A stretch of DNA of 21,112 nt, from positions 1 to 21,112 of the IMG/VR virus record IMGVR_UViG_3300033998_000245; one strand, given 5' to 3'. The translations under genes and the position numbers were made by a program. This document shows positions 7,675-13,536 of this stretch, in pieces. Numbering within the stretch: position 1 is the stretch's first letter; every line of letters begins with the position of its first letter. The notes under the pieces were generated by a model. That model ran no database searches. It was not told where the DNA came from and saw nothing but the letters and a program-made list of their open reading frames with translations. This stretch comes from a virus.

Positions 7675-7708
7675 AATTCATTCTCCAAACATAAGGTAAA
7701 ACAAGAAA

Positions 7709-7999
7709 TTAAAAAGCACTAGTAGCTATATAAAAAGGTTCTATTTTAACACCACTTTTTAATTTTTTGTTTATCTCTTCTTTTAAAATTGCTGAAGCTA
7801 ACACATTTTCCTTTCCTAATTCTCTTCTGTCAATTATAAAATCCTTTACTACTAAACCAACTGAAAAACCATCTTTCTCATAATCATCACCAACCATTTC
7901 AAGCCAATATCTTACTGCTTCACTAATATTTTTAGCAACTATATAATCTTGCCCCCCAAAATCTATTTCAAATATTTTATATCCCTTGTATTCTATCAT
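7709..7999 (-). CDS. Small protein, unknown
   Basis: The 96-residue frame has a consensus AAAGGAGG and an ATG at 7999. It begins MIEYKGYKIFEIDFGGQDYIVAKNI, a strand-rich start seen in many small phage proteins, followed by a helical middle (SEAVRYWLEMVGDDYEKDG) and a beta-like VGLVVKDFIIDRREL. The layout could be an alpha/beta fold of the double-stranded-RNA-binding-like or HicB-like size class, but no signature residues support a name. The leader just upstream is unusual, with three AAAACAAA-like units before the ribosome site. Confidence 0.6.
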   Translation of the reverse strand: MIEYKGYKIFEIDFGGQDYIVAKNISEAVRYWLEMVGDDYEKDGFSVGLVVKDFIIDRRELGKENVLASAILKEEINKKLKSGVKIEPFYIATSAF

Positions 8000-8051
8000 A
8001 TTTAATCCTCCTTTGTTTTTGTTTTTTTGTTTTATTTAACAAACACTTTTG

Positions 8052-8267
8052 TTAAAGTACTTCTTCTTCTATATCCTTTATCCCCTCCCTTATTTCTATT
8101 AATATATCACACAAATTTTTAACCTCTTCTTCAGTATCTATACTAGATGGTATACATATATTAAAGCAACATTCTGAACAGTAATTTCGTTCACATTTCC
8201 AATCCCAAAAATCCTTTATAACTTCTTTTAATTTTTTATAGATTTGTTCTCCTTTTTTTAATTTCAT
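8052..8267 (-). CDS. Small cysteine-rich protein, unknown
   Basis: I start this gene at ATG 8267-8265 (MKLKKGEQIYKK), which has AAGGGGGAG upstream and follows the stop of the previous gene by one base. The longer frame to 8384 runs over that gene and is unsupported. The 71-residue product has a helical N-terminus and a central WDWKCERNYCSECCFNIC block with five cysteines in 14 residues, then an acidic helical tail. The block is likely a metal site. It closely recalls the SPCCFYCDEC block in the gene at 1635-1856. Confidence 0.6.
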   Translation of the reverse strand: MKLKKGEQIYKKLKEVIKDFWDWKCERNYCSECCFNICIPSSIDTEEEVKNLCDILIEIREGIKDIEEEVL

Positions 8268-8268
8268 C

Positions 8269-8538
8269 TTAGAACTCCCCCTTAGCCTTTTGTATAAAAT
8301 AATCTGCAAAACATTCAGCACAACTTGTATGGCAATCCCAATTAGATTCAGGGCATGGTACACCACATGGAACATTATCTCCAAGCCATTTACATGCTAA
8401 ATCAAAAGCCTTTTCAATTACATAAAATCTATTTTTAACTTTTCTTATTTCGTCAATTAGACCATATTTTGTATAATCTTTATACTTCTCCTTTAAATTA
8501 TCTAATTTTTCACTAGAAATTCTATTGTTTATTTCCAT
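8269..8538 (-). CDS. Small cysteine-rich protein, unknown
   Basis: The 89-residue protein begins MEINNRISSEKLDNLKEKYK at ATG 8538-8536, after GAAAGAGG. A TTG 36 bases upstream has no ribosome site. A helical first half precedes a Cys-rich second half (DLACKWLGDNVPCGVPCPES, then CHTSCAECFADYF) with seven cysteines, probably metal-binding. The C-x3-C-x2-C arrangement and a neighbouring gene with a similar block suggest that the two proteins may be related or act together. The family is unknown. Confidence 0.6.
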   Translation of the reverse strand: MEINNRISSEKLDNLKEKYKDYTKYGLIDEIRKVKNRFYVIEKAFDLACKWLGDNVPCGVPCPESNWDCHTSCAECFADYFIQKAKGEF

Positions 8539-8576
8539 TTTGATAAACCTCTTTCCTCTAGAAATTATCTTCAATA

Positions 8577-9023
8577 TTATTTAACTTTTCTTAAATCATC
8601 CTTATACCAAAACCATCTTTTATTTGGACGTACAGGAAAATTATCAGGTAATTTACATATCTCTCCAAAATCCCGTGGGTTTTGAGGAAAATCAATATCT
8701 CGTGGTGAATGACATAATGCTCTAACTTGTTGCCGACAATCTTTTAATGCCTCACAATACCCAACAAGTTTAAAATATTCCTTATAACTACCGTTACAAC
8801 GTAATTCTTTTTTCTTCTGTTCTAATAACTTAATATTATTTTTCCATCTTTCTTTAAGTTGAATAAGCAATCTTCTTACTCTCAACCATTTGTTTACCCC
8901 TCTATCTTTAAGTACGAATCTTACAATATCTTCAGGTATATATTTCGACAAATCTTTTACAACTAGTTCAGGATGGTTTTGCCGTCTGTTATTTATATCA
9001 TATTTAAAAGTACAGTTAAGCAT
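8577..9023 (-). CDS. Conserved-looking phage protein, unknown
   Basis: This 148-residue protein has a strong ribosome site (TAGGAGGTAATTAA) and an ATG. It is basic and helical in the middle (RVRRLLIQLKERWKNNIKLLEQKKKELR), where a coiled coil is likely. The C-terminal half holds proline- and tryptophan-rich motifs (HSPRDIDFPQNPRDFG, RPNKRWFWYKDD). Its charge suggests it could bind nucleic acid. I do not recognise a family. Confidence 0.65.
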   Translation of the reverse strand: MLNCTFKYDINNRRQNHPELVVKDLSKYIPEDIVRFVLKDRGVNKWLRVRRLLIQLKERWKNNIKLLEQKKKELRCNGSYKEYFKLVGYCEALKDCRQQVRALCHSPRDIDFPQNPRDFGEICKLPDNFPVRPNKRWFWYKDDLRKVK

Positions 9024-9068
9024 TTAATTACCTCCTATTTCTTCCTCCTTTACATAACTTTGGAATGT

Positions 9069-9341
9069 TTATAAATCCCAATCTAACAACTGCCCACAAC
9101 ACATACTATACTTTTGATGTTCGTTATAAGTTTGTAAAAATTTCCCGCAATTAGGGCATATATATAAAAGTTTATAACAATCGTATATAGGTTTTTGTGG
9201 TATTTGTTTTTTATTAGTGAAATCGAGTTTAAACTCATCTGTAAATATCTGTAAAAATTCGTCCAATGATAAAGTTTTGTATCCATCTTCTTTCAAATCT
9301 TTAAGTGTTGCTATCAGTTTATTTATCGAAATAATATTCAT
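9069..9341 (-). CDS. Small protein with C-terminal zinc ribbon
   Basis: The 90-residue protein starts at ATG 9341 after GAGGAGG. The N-terminal 45 residues are helical (NKLIATLKDLKEDGYKTLSL). The C-terminal 35 residues carry YICPNCGKFL and SMCCGQLLDWD, a C-x2-C/C-C zinc ribbon like those of many RNA polymerase-related or rubredoxin-like small domains. The role is unknown. The AT-rich leader and a micro-ORF with a similar CSFCGK motif lie just upstream. Confidence 0.65.
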   Translation of the reverse strand: MNIISINKLIATLKDLKEDGYKTLSLDEFLQIFTDEFKLDFTNKKQIPQKPIYDCYKLLYICPNCGKFLQTYNEHQKYSMCCGQLLDWDL

Positions 9342-9372
9342 TATTTATACCTCCTCTATCGATGTAGTATTT

Positions 9373-9417
9373 TTAATTTTTTTCATTAGATTTGCCGCAA
9401 AAGCTACAGCTTTTCAC
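9373..9417 (-). CDS. Possible 14-residue zinc-knuckle micro-ORF or gene remnant
   Basis: GTG 9417-9415 follows a perfect GGAGGAGG by eight bases and opens VKSCSFCGKSNEKN, then TAA. The CSFCGKS motif resembles the start of the ClpX-type zinc finger, but nothing follows it. A one-base shift at the A-run would continue into MKKIKNTTSIEEV, so this may be a decayed gene rather than a leader peptide. The ribosome binding site is as strong as any in the window. Confidence 0.35.
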   Translation of the reverse strand: MKSCSFCGKSNEKN

Positions 9418-9446
9418 AAATAATACCTCCTCCGCTCTGTTTTTGC

Positions 9447-9475
9447 AGGCAGGCCGGGGGATAGCCCGCCCGCCT
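9447..9475 (-). other. GC-rich stem-loop in an AT-rich background
   Basis: AGGCGGGCGGGC and its partner CCGGCCTGCCT fold into 8 bp (one G-U), a bulged G, 3 more GC pairs and a six-base loop. It is followed by GCAAAAACAG, not a U-run, so a simple Rho-independent terminator is unlikely. The surrounding 9433-9515 is far richer in GC than the rest of the phage-like DNA. Confidence 0.55.
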
Positions 9476-9506
9476 AAAATCGCCACCCCACCGTGCATCT
9501 TTCGAC

Positions 9507-9719
9507 CTACGCGTCATTTTCAGAATATATTACTTCTACATCTTCAGCATTTACATAAAAACATCCTTTAAAACCATCATCTGCATCATAATAAGGATTA
9601 TCTTTTGATCTATAACAAATTAATTCAATATCAGCACTATTTGCTATTGTAAAAAATTCTACTTTATCAACTTTTTCTTCTACAATACAGCCATCACAAG
9701 ATTTGTATTTTATTATCAT
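9507..9719 (-). CDS. Small protein, unknown
   Basis: A 70-residue frame starts at ATG 9719 after AAAGGGGAAATG and ends in TAG inside the GC-rich patch. It begins MIIKYKSCDGCIVEEKVDKV and contains three beta-type stretches, a DDGF loop and an acidic C-terminus. Cysteines at positions 8, 11, 35 and 53 could form a metal site. No family was recognised. Confidence 0.55.
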   Translation of the reverse strand: MIIKYKSCDGCIVEEKVDKVEFFTIANSADIELICYRSKDNPYYDADDGFKGCFYVNAEDVEVIYSENDA

Positions 9720-9784
9720 TAAGCATTTCCCCTTTTTTATAGAATTGTAAACTATAAAAATCAGTAAATAACTACCATTAAGTT

Positions 9785-10087
9785 TTACAGATACTTTTTC
9801 AGAAAATCTATTAGAATTTTCCCTTCTTCAGAAAGAATTACACCACGACCCTCACATTCAGGGCAAATATATTCTTTAGCCCCTTTTGGTTCTCTCAAGT
9901 CTGCTTCCTGTAGAGCTTTTTGTATTTGTTCATACACAAAAGGGTAGTTATAATCTTCATATTTTTTCTTAGTTTCTAATTCTATTTGCTTCTTTTTATA
10001 TCTATATTCCTCCCAATCAGGATTAATAATATATCCATCCCCATTACAATTAGGACACATTAATTCAAGCATTTCTATATTAATCAT
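9785..10087 (-). CDS. Protein with two DnaJ-type zinc motifs
   Basis: The 100-residue protein carries MCPNCNGDGYI near residue 10 and YICPECEGRGVI near residue 73. These are two C-x2-C-x-G-x-G repeats like the cysteine-rich domain of DnaJ, joined by a helical linker (RYKKKQIELETKKKYEDY). Two such motifs can chelate one zinc. The J domain is absent, so it is not a chaperone by itself. It overlaps the methyltransferase stop by eight bases and is probably made with it; an effect on protein folding or DNA binding is guesswork. Confidence 0.65.
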   Translation of the reverse strand: MINIEMLELMCPNCNGDGYIINPDWEEYRYKKKQIELETKKKYEDYNYPFVYEQIQKALQEADLREPKGAKEYICPECEGRGVILSEEGKILIDFLKKYL

Positions 10088-10823
10088 TTTTATCTCCCCC
10101 TAATAACTTTTTATTGTTTTTTAACCTTATACTAGCTTGTTTTATATTCTTCTTATCTATTTCAAATCCAATAAAATTCATTTCTAATTGTTCAGCCACT
10201 ACTGCTGTAGTACCTCCTCCCATAAAAGGGTCTAATACTATTGACCCCTTTGGAATATTAGAAAGTTTAATACATTTTTCTGGTAAACCTAGAGGAAACC
10301 TGTCTTTATGTATTTTTTGTTTTTTATTCTGAATTGTTTCGTAAGGAATGTACCATGTATTACCGCCACAGCGCAAATCCTTATTTGAATATCTGCCTAT
10401 GTTACTTTTATCTTTATAAGGAATACCTATACTTAATCTATCTAAATAGTAATTCTTTCCTTTAGAAAACATAAATATAAATTCTGTTAAATTATTTAAA
10501 CGCTTATTCCCTTGTATAGGAGTATAATGATTTTTTATCCATGTAATAGTATCTATCCATTCAAATCCTGATTTTTCAAATTCTAAAGCCACCAAAAATG
10601 GTCTACTTTTATAACCTGCTAAATGTCCAAAATTTACAAAGCATAATGTATTTTTTTTATGTACCCTATAAAGTTCTTTTGCAACCTTTTGTATTAATTC
10701 AAATGAAAAACCATCTGCTTCTTTATAAGGTGGAGAAGTTATTGTTAAATCAATGCTTTCATTATTTAGTAATTTTAATCCATCTACACAATTCATATTG
10801 TAAATCTTATTTACTTCTAACAT
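10080..10823 (-). CDS. DNA methyltransferase, beta class (N4-cytosine or N6-adenine)
   Basis: The 247-residue enzyme has the catalytic TSPPY near residues 29-33 in its N-terminal part and the AdoMet-binding DPFMGGGTT near 197-205 in its C-terminal part. This is the beta-class order. SPPY favours N4-methylcytosine, while related N6-adenine enzymes usually have D/NPPY. No restriction nuclease lies beside it, so it probably protects phage DNA or alters gene expression. Start ATG 10823 follows TAGGTGATT; a GTG nine bases upstream is the alternative. Downstream it overlaps the zinc protein. Confidence 0.85.
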   Translation of the reverse strand: MLEVNKIYNMNCVDGLKLLNNESIDLTITSPPYKEADGFSFELIQKVAKELYRVHKKNTLCFVNFGHLAGYKSRPFLVALEFEKSGFEWIDTITWIKNHYTPIQGNKRLNNLTEFIFMFSKGKNYYLDRLSIGIPYKDKSNIGRYSNKDLRCGGNTWYIPYETIQNKKQKIHKDRFPLGLPEKCIKLSNIPKGSIVLDPFMGGGTTAVVAEQLEMNFIGFEIDKKNIKQASIRLKNNKKLLGGDKND

Positions 10824-10917
10824 TTTAATCACCTATTATATATTTTCCTCGCTTTTTTTCGTTTTTGCGACTTTATCCTACTAGCGTCTACATTCCGCCT
10901 CCACCAGTTATCGTTAA

Positions 10918-11694
10918 TTAAGTTAAAATTTCAGTAACAATATCTTTTAAACGTTTTGTACTAATCAAGCTTTCATCATCTAGCCATTTTATATATCTTT
11001 CTACAATCCCTTCATGTTCTTGAACAAAATCTTTTAATGCTTTTTTACAGTCTAAATATCTCTGTTTTGGGTTATACCATTCAGTTATTTCACTATCTTT
11101 ATCAGCGAATAAAAGTAGATAGCAATCTAAAAACTCTCCAAATTGCTTCTCTAGAAGATATTTATCTTTTACATACCATCTTTCATTAAACTTACCCCAT
11201 GTACTTTCCCTAATTTTTTCTAATTGATTTTTTTTCTTATTATATTCTGTTATATTAGTTTTTATTGTTTCAAATAAACCCCTGGGGAATAGTTCGTTTT
11301 CCAATCTATTATATAATTTTTCAGTAATTTGAAAGTCTTTTTTAATAGTTTGAAAATCTTCAATAGTTTTAATATTTAATTCATCACCGCAATAATCATA
11401 TACTGCATCTCCCAAATCTTTCTTTATTAAATCATTATAGTTTTTTAATTCTTTAAATCTTCCGTTTTTTATAATCCATACATTATTACAGTATTCATAA
11501 TCAAATACAACAAAATTATCAGGATATTTATAATACAATGTCTTTAGCGGTAATTCATCTCCCTCATTAAAACTTCTCATTCCTCCACCACTATGCCAAG
11601 TGCCTGGTTTTCCTGTAATTATATCTTTTGATTCAAAGATAGGTGTATAAAATATTTTAATTTGCTCCCCACCCAAATAATCGTACATCCCCAT
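10918..11694 (-). CDS. Conserved phage protein of MGMYD type, unknown
   Basis: The 258-residue protein opens with MGMYDYLGGEQIKIFYTPIF, an N-terminus I recall from many phage hypothetical proteins. It continues with beta strands including a glycine-rich WHSGGGMRSFNEGDELPLKTL region, then about 150 residues of charged helix with coiled-coil potential. Codon use matches the neighbours. The gene starts after AAAAGGAGG and lies just downstream of the interrupted CCA gene. Its function is unknown. Confidence 0.7.
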   Translation of the reverse strand: MGMYDYLGGEQIKIFYTPIFESKDIITGKPGTWHSGGGMRSFNEGDELPLKTLYYKYPDNFVVFDYEYCNNVWIIKNGRFKELKNYNDLIKKDLGDAVYDYCGDELNIKTIEDFQTIKKDFQITEKLYNRLENELFPRGLFETIKTNITEYNKKKNQLEKIRESTWGKFNERWYVKDKYLLEKQFGEFLDCYLLLFADKDSEITEWYNPKQRYLDCKKALKDFVQEHEGIVERYIKWLDDESLISTKRLKDIVTEILT

Positions 11695-11748
11695 ATTTAT
11701 TCCTCCTTTTTACACTATAAATATCCACAAATTAAACATCTCAAATAT

Positions 11749-11825
11749 CTACAAAACTTTTTCTTTTACTAACTCCAATAGTTTTTCCTTAGTATTTAAT
11801 TTAGGGTTTTCTAATACTTGCTCAA
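11749..11825 (-). pseudogene. cca: 3' end of the CCA-adding enzyme gene, cut off by the insertion
   Basis: The 77 bases left of the element read in the original frame as LEQVLENPKLNTKEKLLELV and a short tail to TAG. This is the usual C-terminal helix of clostridial CCA enzymes. Joined to the part ending TTAC at 13552 they give 1332 bases, exactly 444 codons, and the target junction is TTAC/TTGAG. This piece has no start or ribosome site of its own. Confidence 0.85.
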
Positions 11826-11974
11826 TTGACACTCCCCATGACTAAAGTTAGGGGATTCTTGGGAGATTAAATGCCAATCCATTTCTGGTTGACAAGTATG
11901 ACCCAAAGTTAAGGGTGTGCCATCACCCCTCCCTAGGCAGGTCATATAGACCCTAGGGCTGGCAGACTATCGCT
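11826..11974 (-). ncRNA. Candidate omega-RNA of TnpB
   Basis: TnpB guide RNAs come from the 3' end of tnpB through the right end of the element, and their guide is the flanking DNA. This 149-base non-coding segment is strongly foldable: CCCTAGG pairs with CCTAGGG (about 11930-11960), GGGTG with CACCC, TTGGG with CCCAA, and then the right-end hairpin. The flank that would be the guide is TTGAGCAAGTATTAGAAAAC (11825-11806). The exact 5' end, which may lie inside tnpB, is unknown. Confidence 0.65.
11834..11858 (-). repeat. Right-end imperfect palindrome and GAAT guide of the element
   Basis: Minus strand: GAAT (11858-11855) then CCCC-TA-ACT-TT-AGT-CAT-GGGG (11854-11834), four bases, then TCAA at the tip. 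This matches the IS608 right end in the known pairing of GAAT with the TCAA cleavage site. Confidence 0.85.
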
Positions 11975-13024
11975 TTACGCTACACCATCTACCACAGGTG
12001 CTAACATTATATTCATAGCACCCAATCTATCTCTATGTGTACTAAACCCACATGATTTACATACATACTTTCTATCTCTTGCTTTATTTAAACTTCCACA
12101 TTGAGGACATTTTTGACTTGTATATTTTGGGTTTACATATTCAACTTTTATTCCTTCTAAATTTGCTTTGTATTCTATATATTTGGCGAGACGATAGAAA
12201 GACCATGTATGCAAATTCTTTTTGTTTTTACGGCTTGTTCTTGCCGTGTTTCTAATATTCGCTAAATTTTCTAAACGAATTACAGAAACATTATTTCCCA
12301 CTGCAAAATTTACTATTTGCCTACTTATCTTATGGTCTTGGTCTTTCATCCATCGCTGTTCTTTATCAGCTATTTGCTTAATCTTTTTTAGCTTTTTAGC
12401 TTTACCTAACCTTTGACGCAAGACTTTATATTTACGTCTAATATATTTGTTTTGTCTACCATTACCGAAGAATTTTGTTTTGCCATTATTTATTACTGCT
12501 ACTGCTGGTACTTTTAAACCTAAATCTACACCTATTATATTTTCTCTATTATAAGAAATTTGTCTTTCTGGTACTTCTACAGCTATTTGAGCTATCCATT
12601 TGCCTGATTTTTTAGTTATTCTTAATGTGCCTAAGTTATTGTTGAGTTGTTGTTTTTGATAATCTGTTAGTATTATTTTTACTTTAATTCTTTGTGTTTT
12701 CCCATTAATTACTATAGGAAAACTCAAAAAATCATTTATTTTATAATTTTGATTGTTCCATATACATACTAGTTTTTTTAGTATTGGCAGTTTACTGGTT
12801 TTCTTGTATTTCTTATAAACACTTTTAGCATCTTGTATAGCTTGATTTTTAACCGCACTTGGTAGATTGGCTTCAATATCTTTTGATGTTAACTTTATAT
12901 TTTTATTATTAACTATAATTTGTACTATATTATTTACTATGGATGTATACTCATTTAGAGTTTGTTCTAAATATTGTTCTTGTTCTTTAGTGGGTAGTAT
13001 TTTAAATTTAACTGTTAATTTCAT
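11975..13024 (-). CDS. tnpB: TnpB, RNA-guided RuvC nuclease of IS200/IS605 elements
   Basis: TnpB is the compact ancestor of Cas12. It uses omega-RNA to cut DNA beside a short target-adjacent motif. The 349-residue protein keeps all RuvC residues: Asp167 in IIGVDLGLK, Glu252 in RLENLA, Asp332 in HRDRLGAMNI. Cys306, 309, 322 and 325 form the zinc ribbon between the second and third motifs. At 349 residues it is somewhat shorter than the usual 370-410, and the N-terminal domain looks trimmed but intact (MKLTVKFKILPTKEQEQYLE). The start ATG has GGTGGTGAATT upstream, 14 bases after the tnpA stop. It appears functional although its partner transposase is dead. The motif it should recognise is TTAC, the insertion site. 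Confidence 0.92.
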   Translation of the reverse strand: MKLTVKFKILPTKEQEQYLEQTLNEYTSIVNNIVQIIVNNKNIKLTSKDIEANLPSAVKNQAIQDAKSVYKKYKKTSKLPILKKLVCIWNNQNYKINDFLSFPIVINGKTQRIKVKIILTDYQKQQLNNNLGTLRITKKSGKWIAQIAVEVPERQISYNRENIIGVDLGLKVPAVAVINNGKTKFFGNGRQNKYIRRKYKVLRQRLGKAKKLKKIKQIADKEQRWMKDQDHKISRQIVNFAVGNNVSVIRLENLANIRNTARTSRKNKKNLHTWSFYRLAKYIEYKANLEGIKVEYVNPKYTSQKCPQCGSLNKARDRKYVCKSCGFSTHRDRLGAMNIMLAPVVDGVA

Positions 13025-13038
13025 AATTCACCACCTTT

Positions 13039-13437
13039 CTATACATTCTTTTGATTTTCTATATATTTTTGTATTGCTTTTTGGCTAATATAACCTACAG
13101 TACAACAAAAATAACTTCGTGTCCAAAGTGAAGGTATTCTACTTCTTAGTTCTGGATATTTATTTCTTAAAATTCTACTACTTGCTCCTTTGAAATAACG
13201 TATTAATTTATGTAAAGGCTGTCATGGGTCAAAACTTATAAATAAACGGACATGGTCAGGCATTATTTCTAATGCTTTTATTTCAACATTTTTTTCTTTA
13301 GCAATATTATAAAATATTTGTCTTAAATCTTTTTCAATATCACCAACCAATACTTTACGTCTGTACTTAGGACAAAACACTATATGATATTGATTGAGGT
13401 ATACTATACCTTCTTTATGTGTATATTTATCATTCAT
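13039..13437 (-). pseudogene. tnpA: TnpA (Y1 HUH transposase) with nonsense and active-site mutations
   Basis: TnpA cuts and joins single-stranded IS608-type ends. The 133-codon frame is whole in outline: YHIVFCPKYRRKVL, MPDHVRLFI, KGASSRILR, LWTRSYF and the tyrosine nucleophile (codon 125, KYIENQ). However, the second histidine of the HUH motif is Arg (codon 64), and codon 72 is TGA (13224-13222), probably from CGA. The frame ends TAG at 13041-13039, just before tnpB. The start is ATG 13437 after GGTGGTGAATATCTA. The protein is almost certainly inactive. Confidence 0.9.
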
Positions 13438-13448
13438 TAGATATTCAC

Positions 13449-13492
13449 CACCTATCTAATTATAATATAACATAATATTAGATAGGTGTCAA
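13449..13492 (-). promoter_or_regulatory. tnpA promoter overlapping a perfect inverted repeat
   Basis: TTGACA (13492-13487) and TATATT (13469-13464) are 17 bases apart. A perfect 12-bp inverted repeat, CACCTATCTAAT (13488-13477) and ATTAGATAGGTG (13460-13449), flanks the -10 region. Its downstream arm contains part of the tnpA ribosome site (GGTGGTG). A transcript from this promoter would lack the upstream arm. A read-through transcript from the cca gene would fold and hide the site, as known for IS200. An operator function is also possible. Confidence 0.55.
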
Positions 13493-13511
13493 GTATCTAA
13501 TAAGCCTTCAT

Positions 13512-13536
13512 CCCAGTAACTAAAGTCATGGGCTTT
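13512..13536 (-). repeat. Left-end imperfect palindrome and AAAG guide of the element
   Basis: Minus strand: AAAG (13536-13533) then CCCA-TG-ACT-TT-AGT-TAC-TGGG (13532-13512). The distance from the TTAC/element junction to AAAG is 15 bases. This is the left-end architecture of IS608, whose AAAG guide pairs with TTAC. Confidence 0.85.

Noticed and set aside
8268-8384. N-terminal extension of the 71-residue Cys-rich protein
   Set aside because: The extra frame overlaps the preceding gene, and AAGGGGGAG directly precedes the internal ATG.
9083-9286. 67-residue minus-strand frame overlapping the zinc-ribbon gene
   Set aside because: It is a shifted frame within 9069-9341, which has its own ribosome site and zinc motif.
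7504-13437. TGA recoded as an amino acid in this element
   Set aside because: Two frames have an internal TGA, but the long genes (DnaB, primase, SSB, methyltransferase) have none and use TGG for Trp. TGA also ends the genes at 1635, 6627, 14803 and 15877. The tnpA case also has a broken HUH motif, so decay is simpler.
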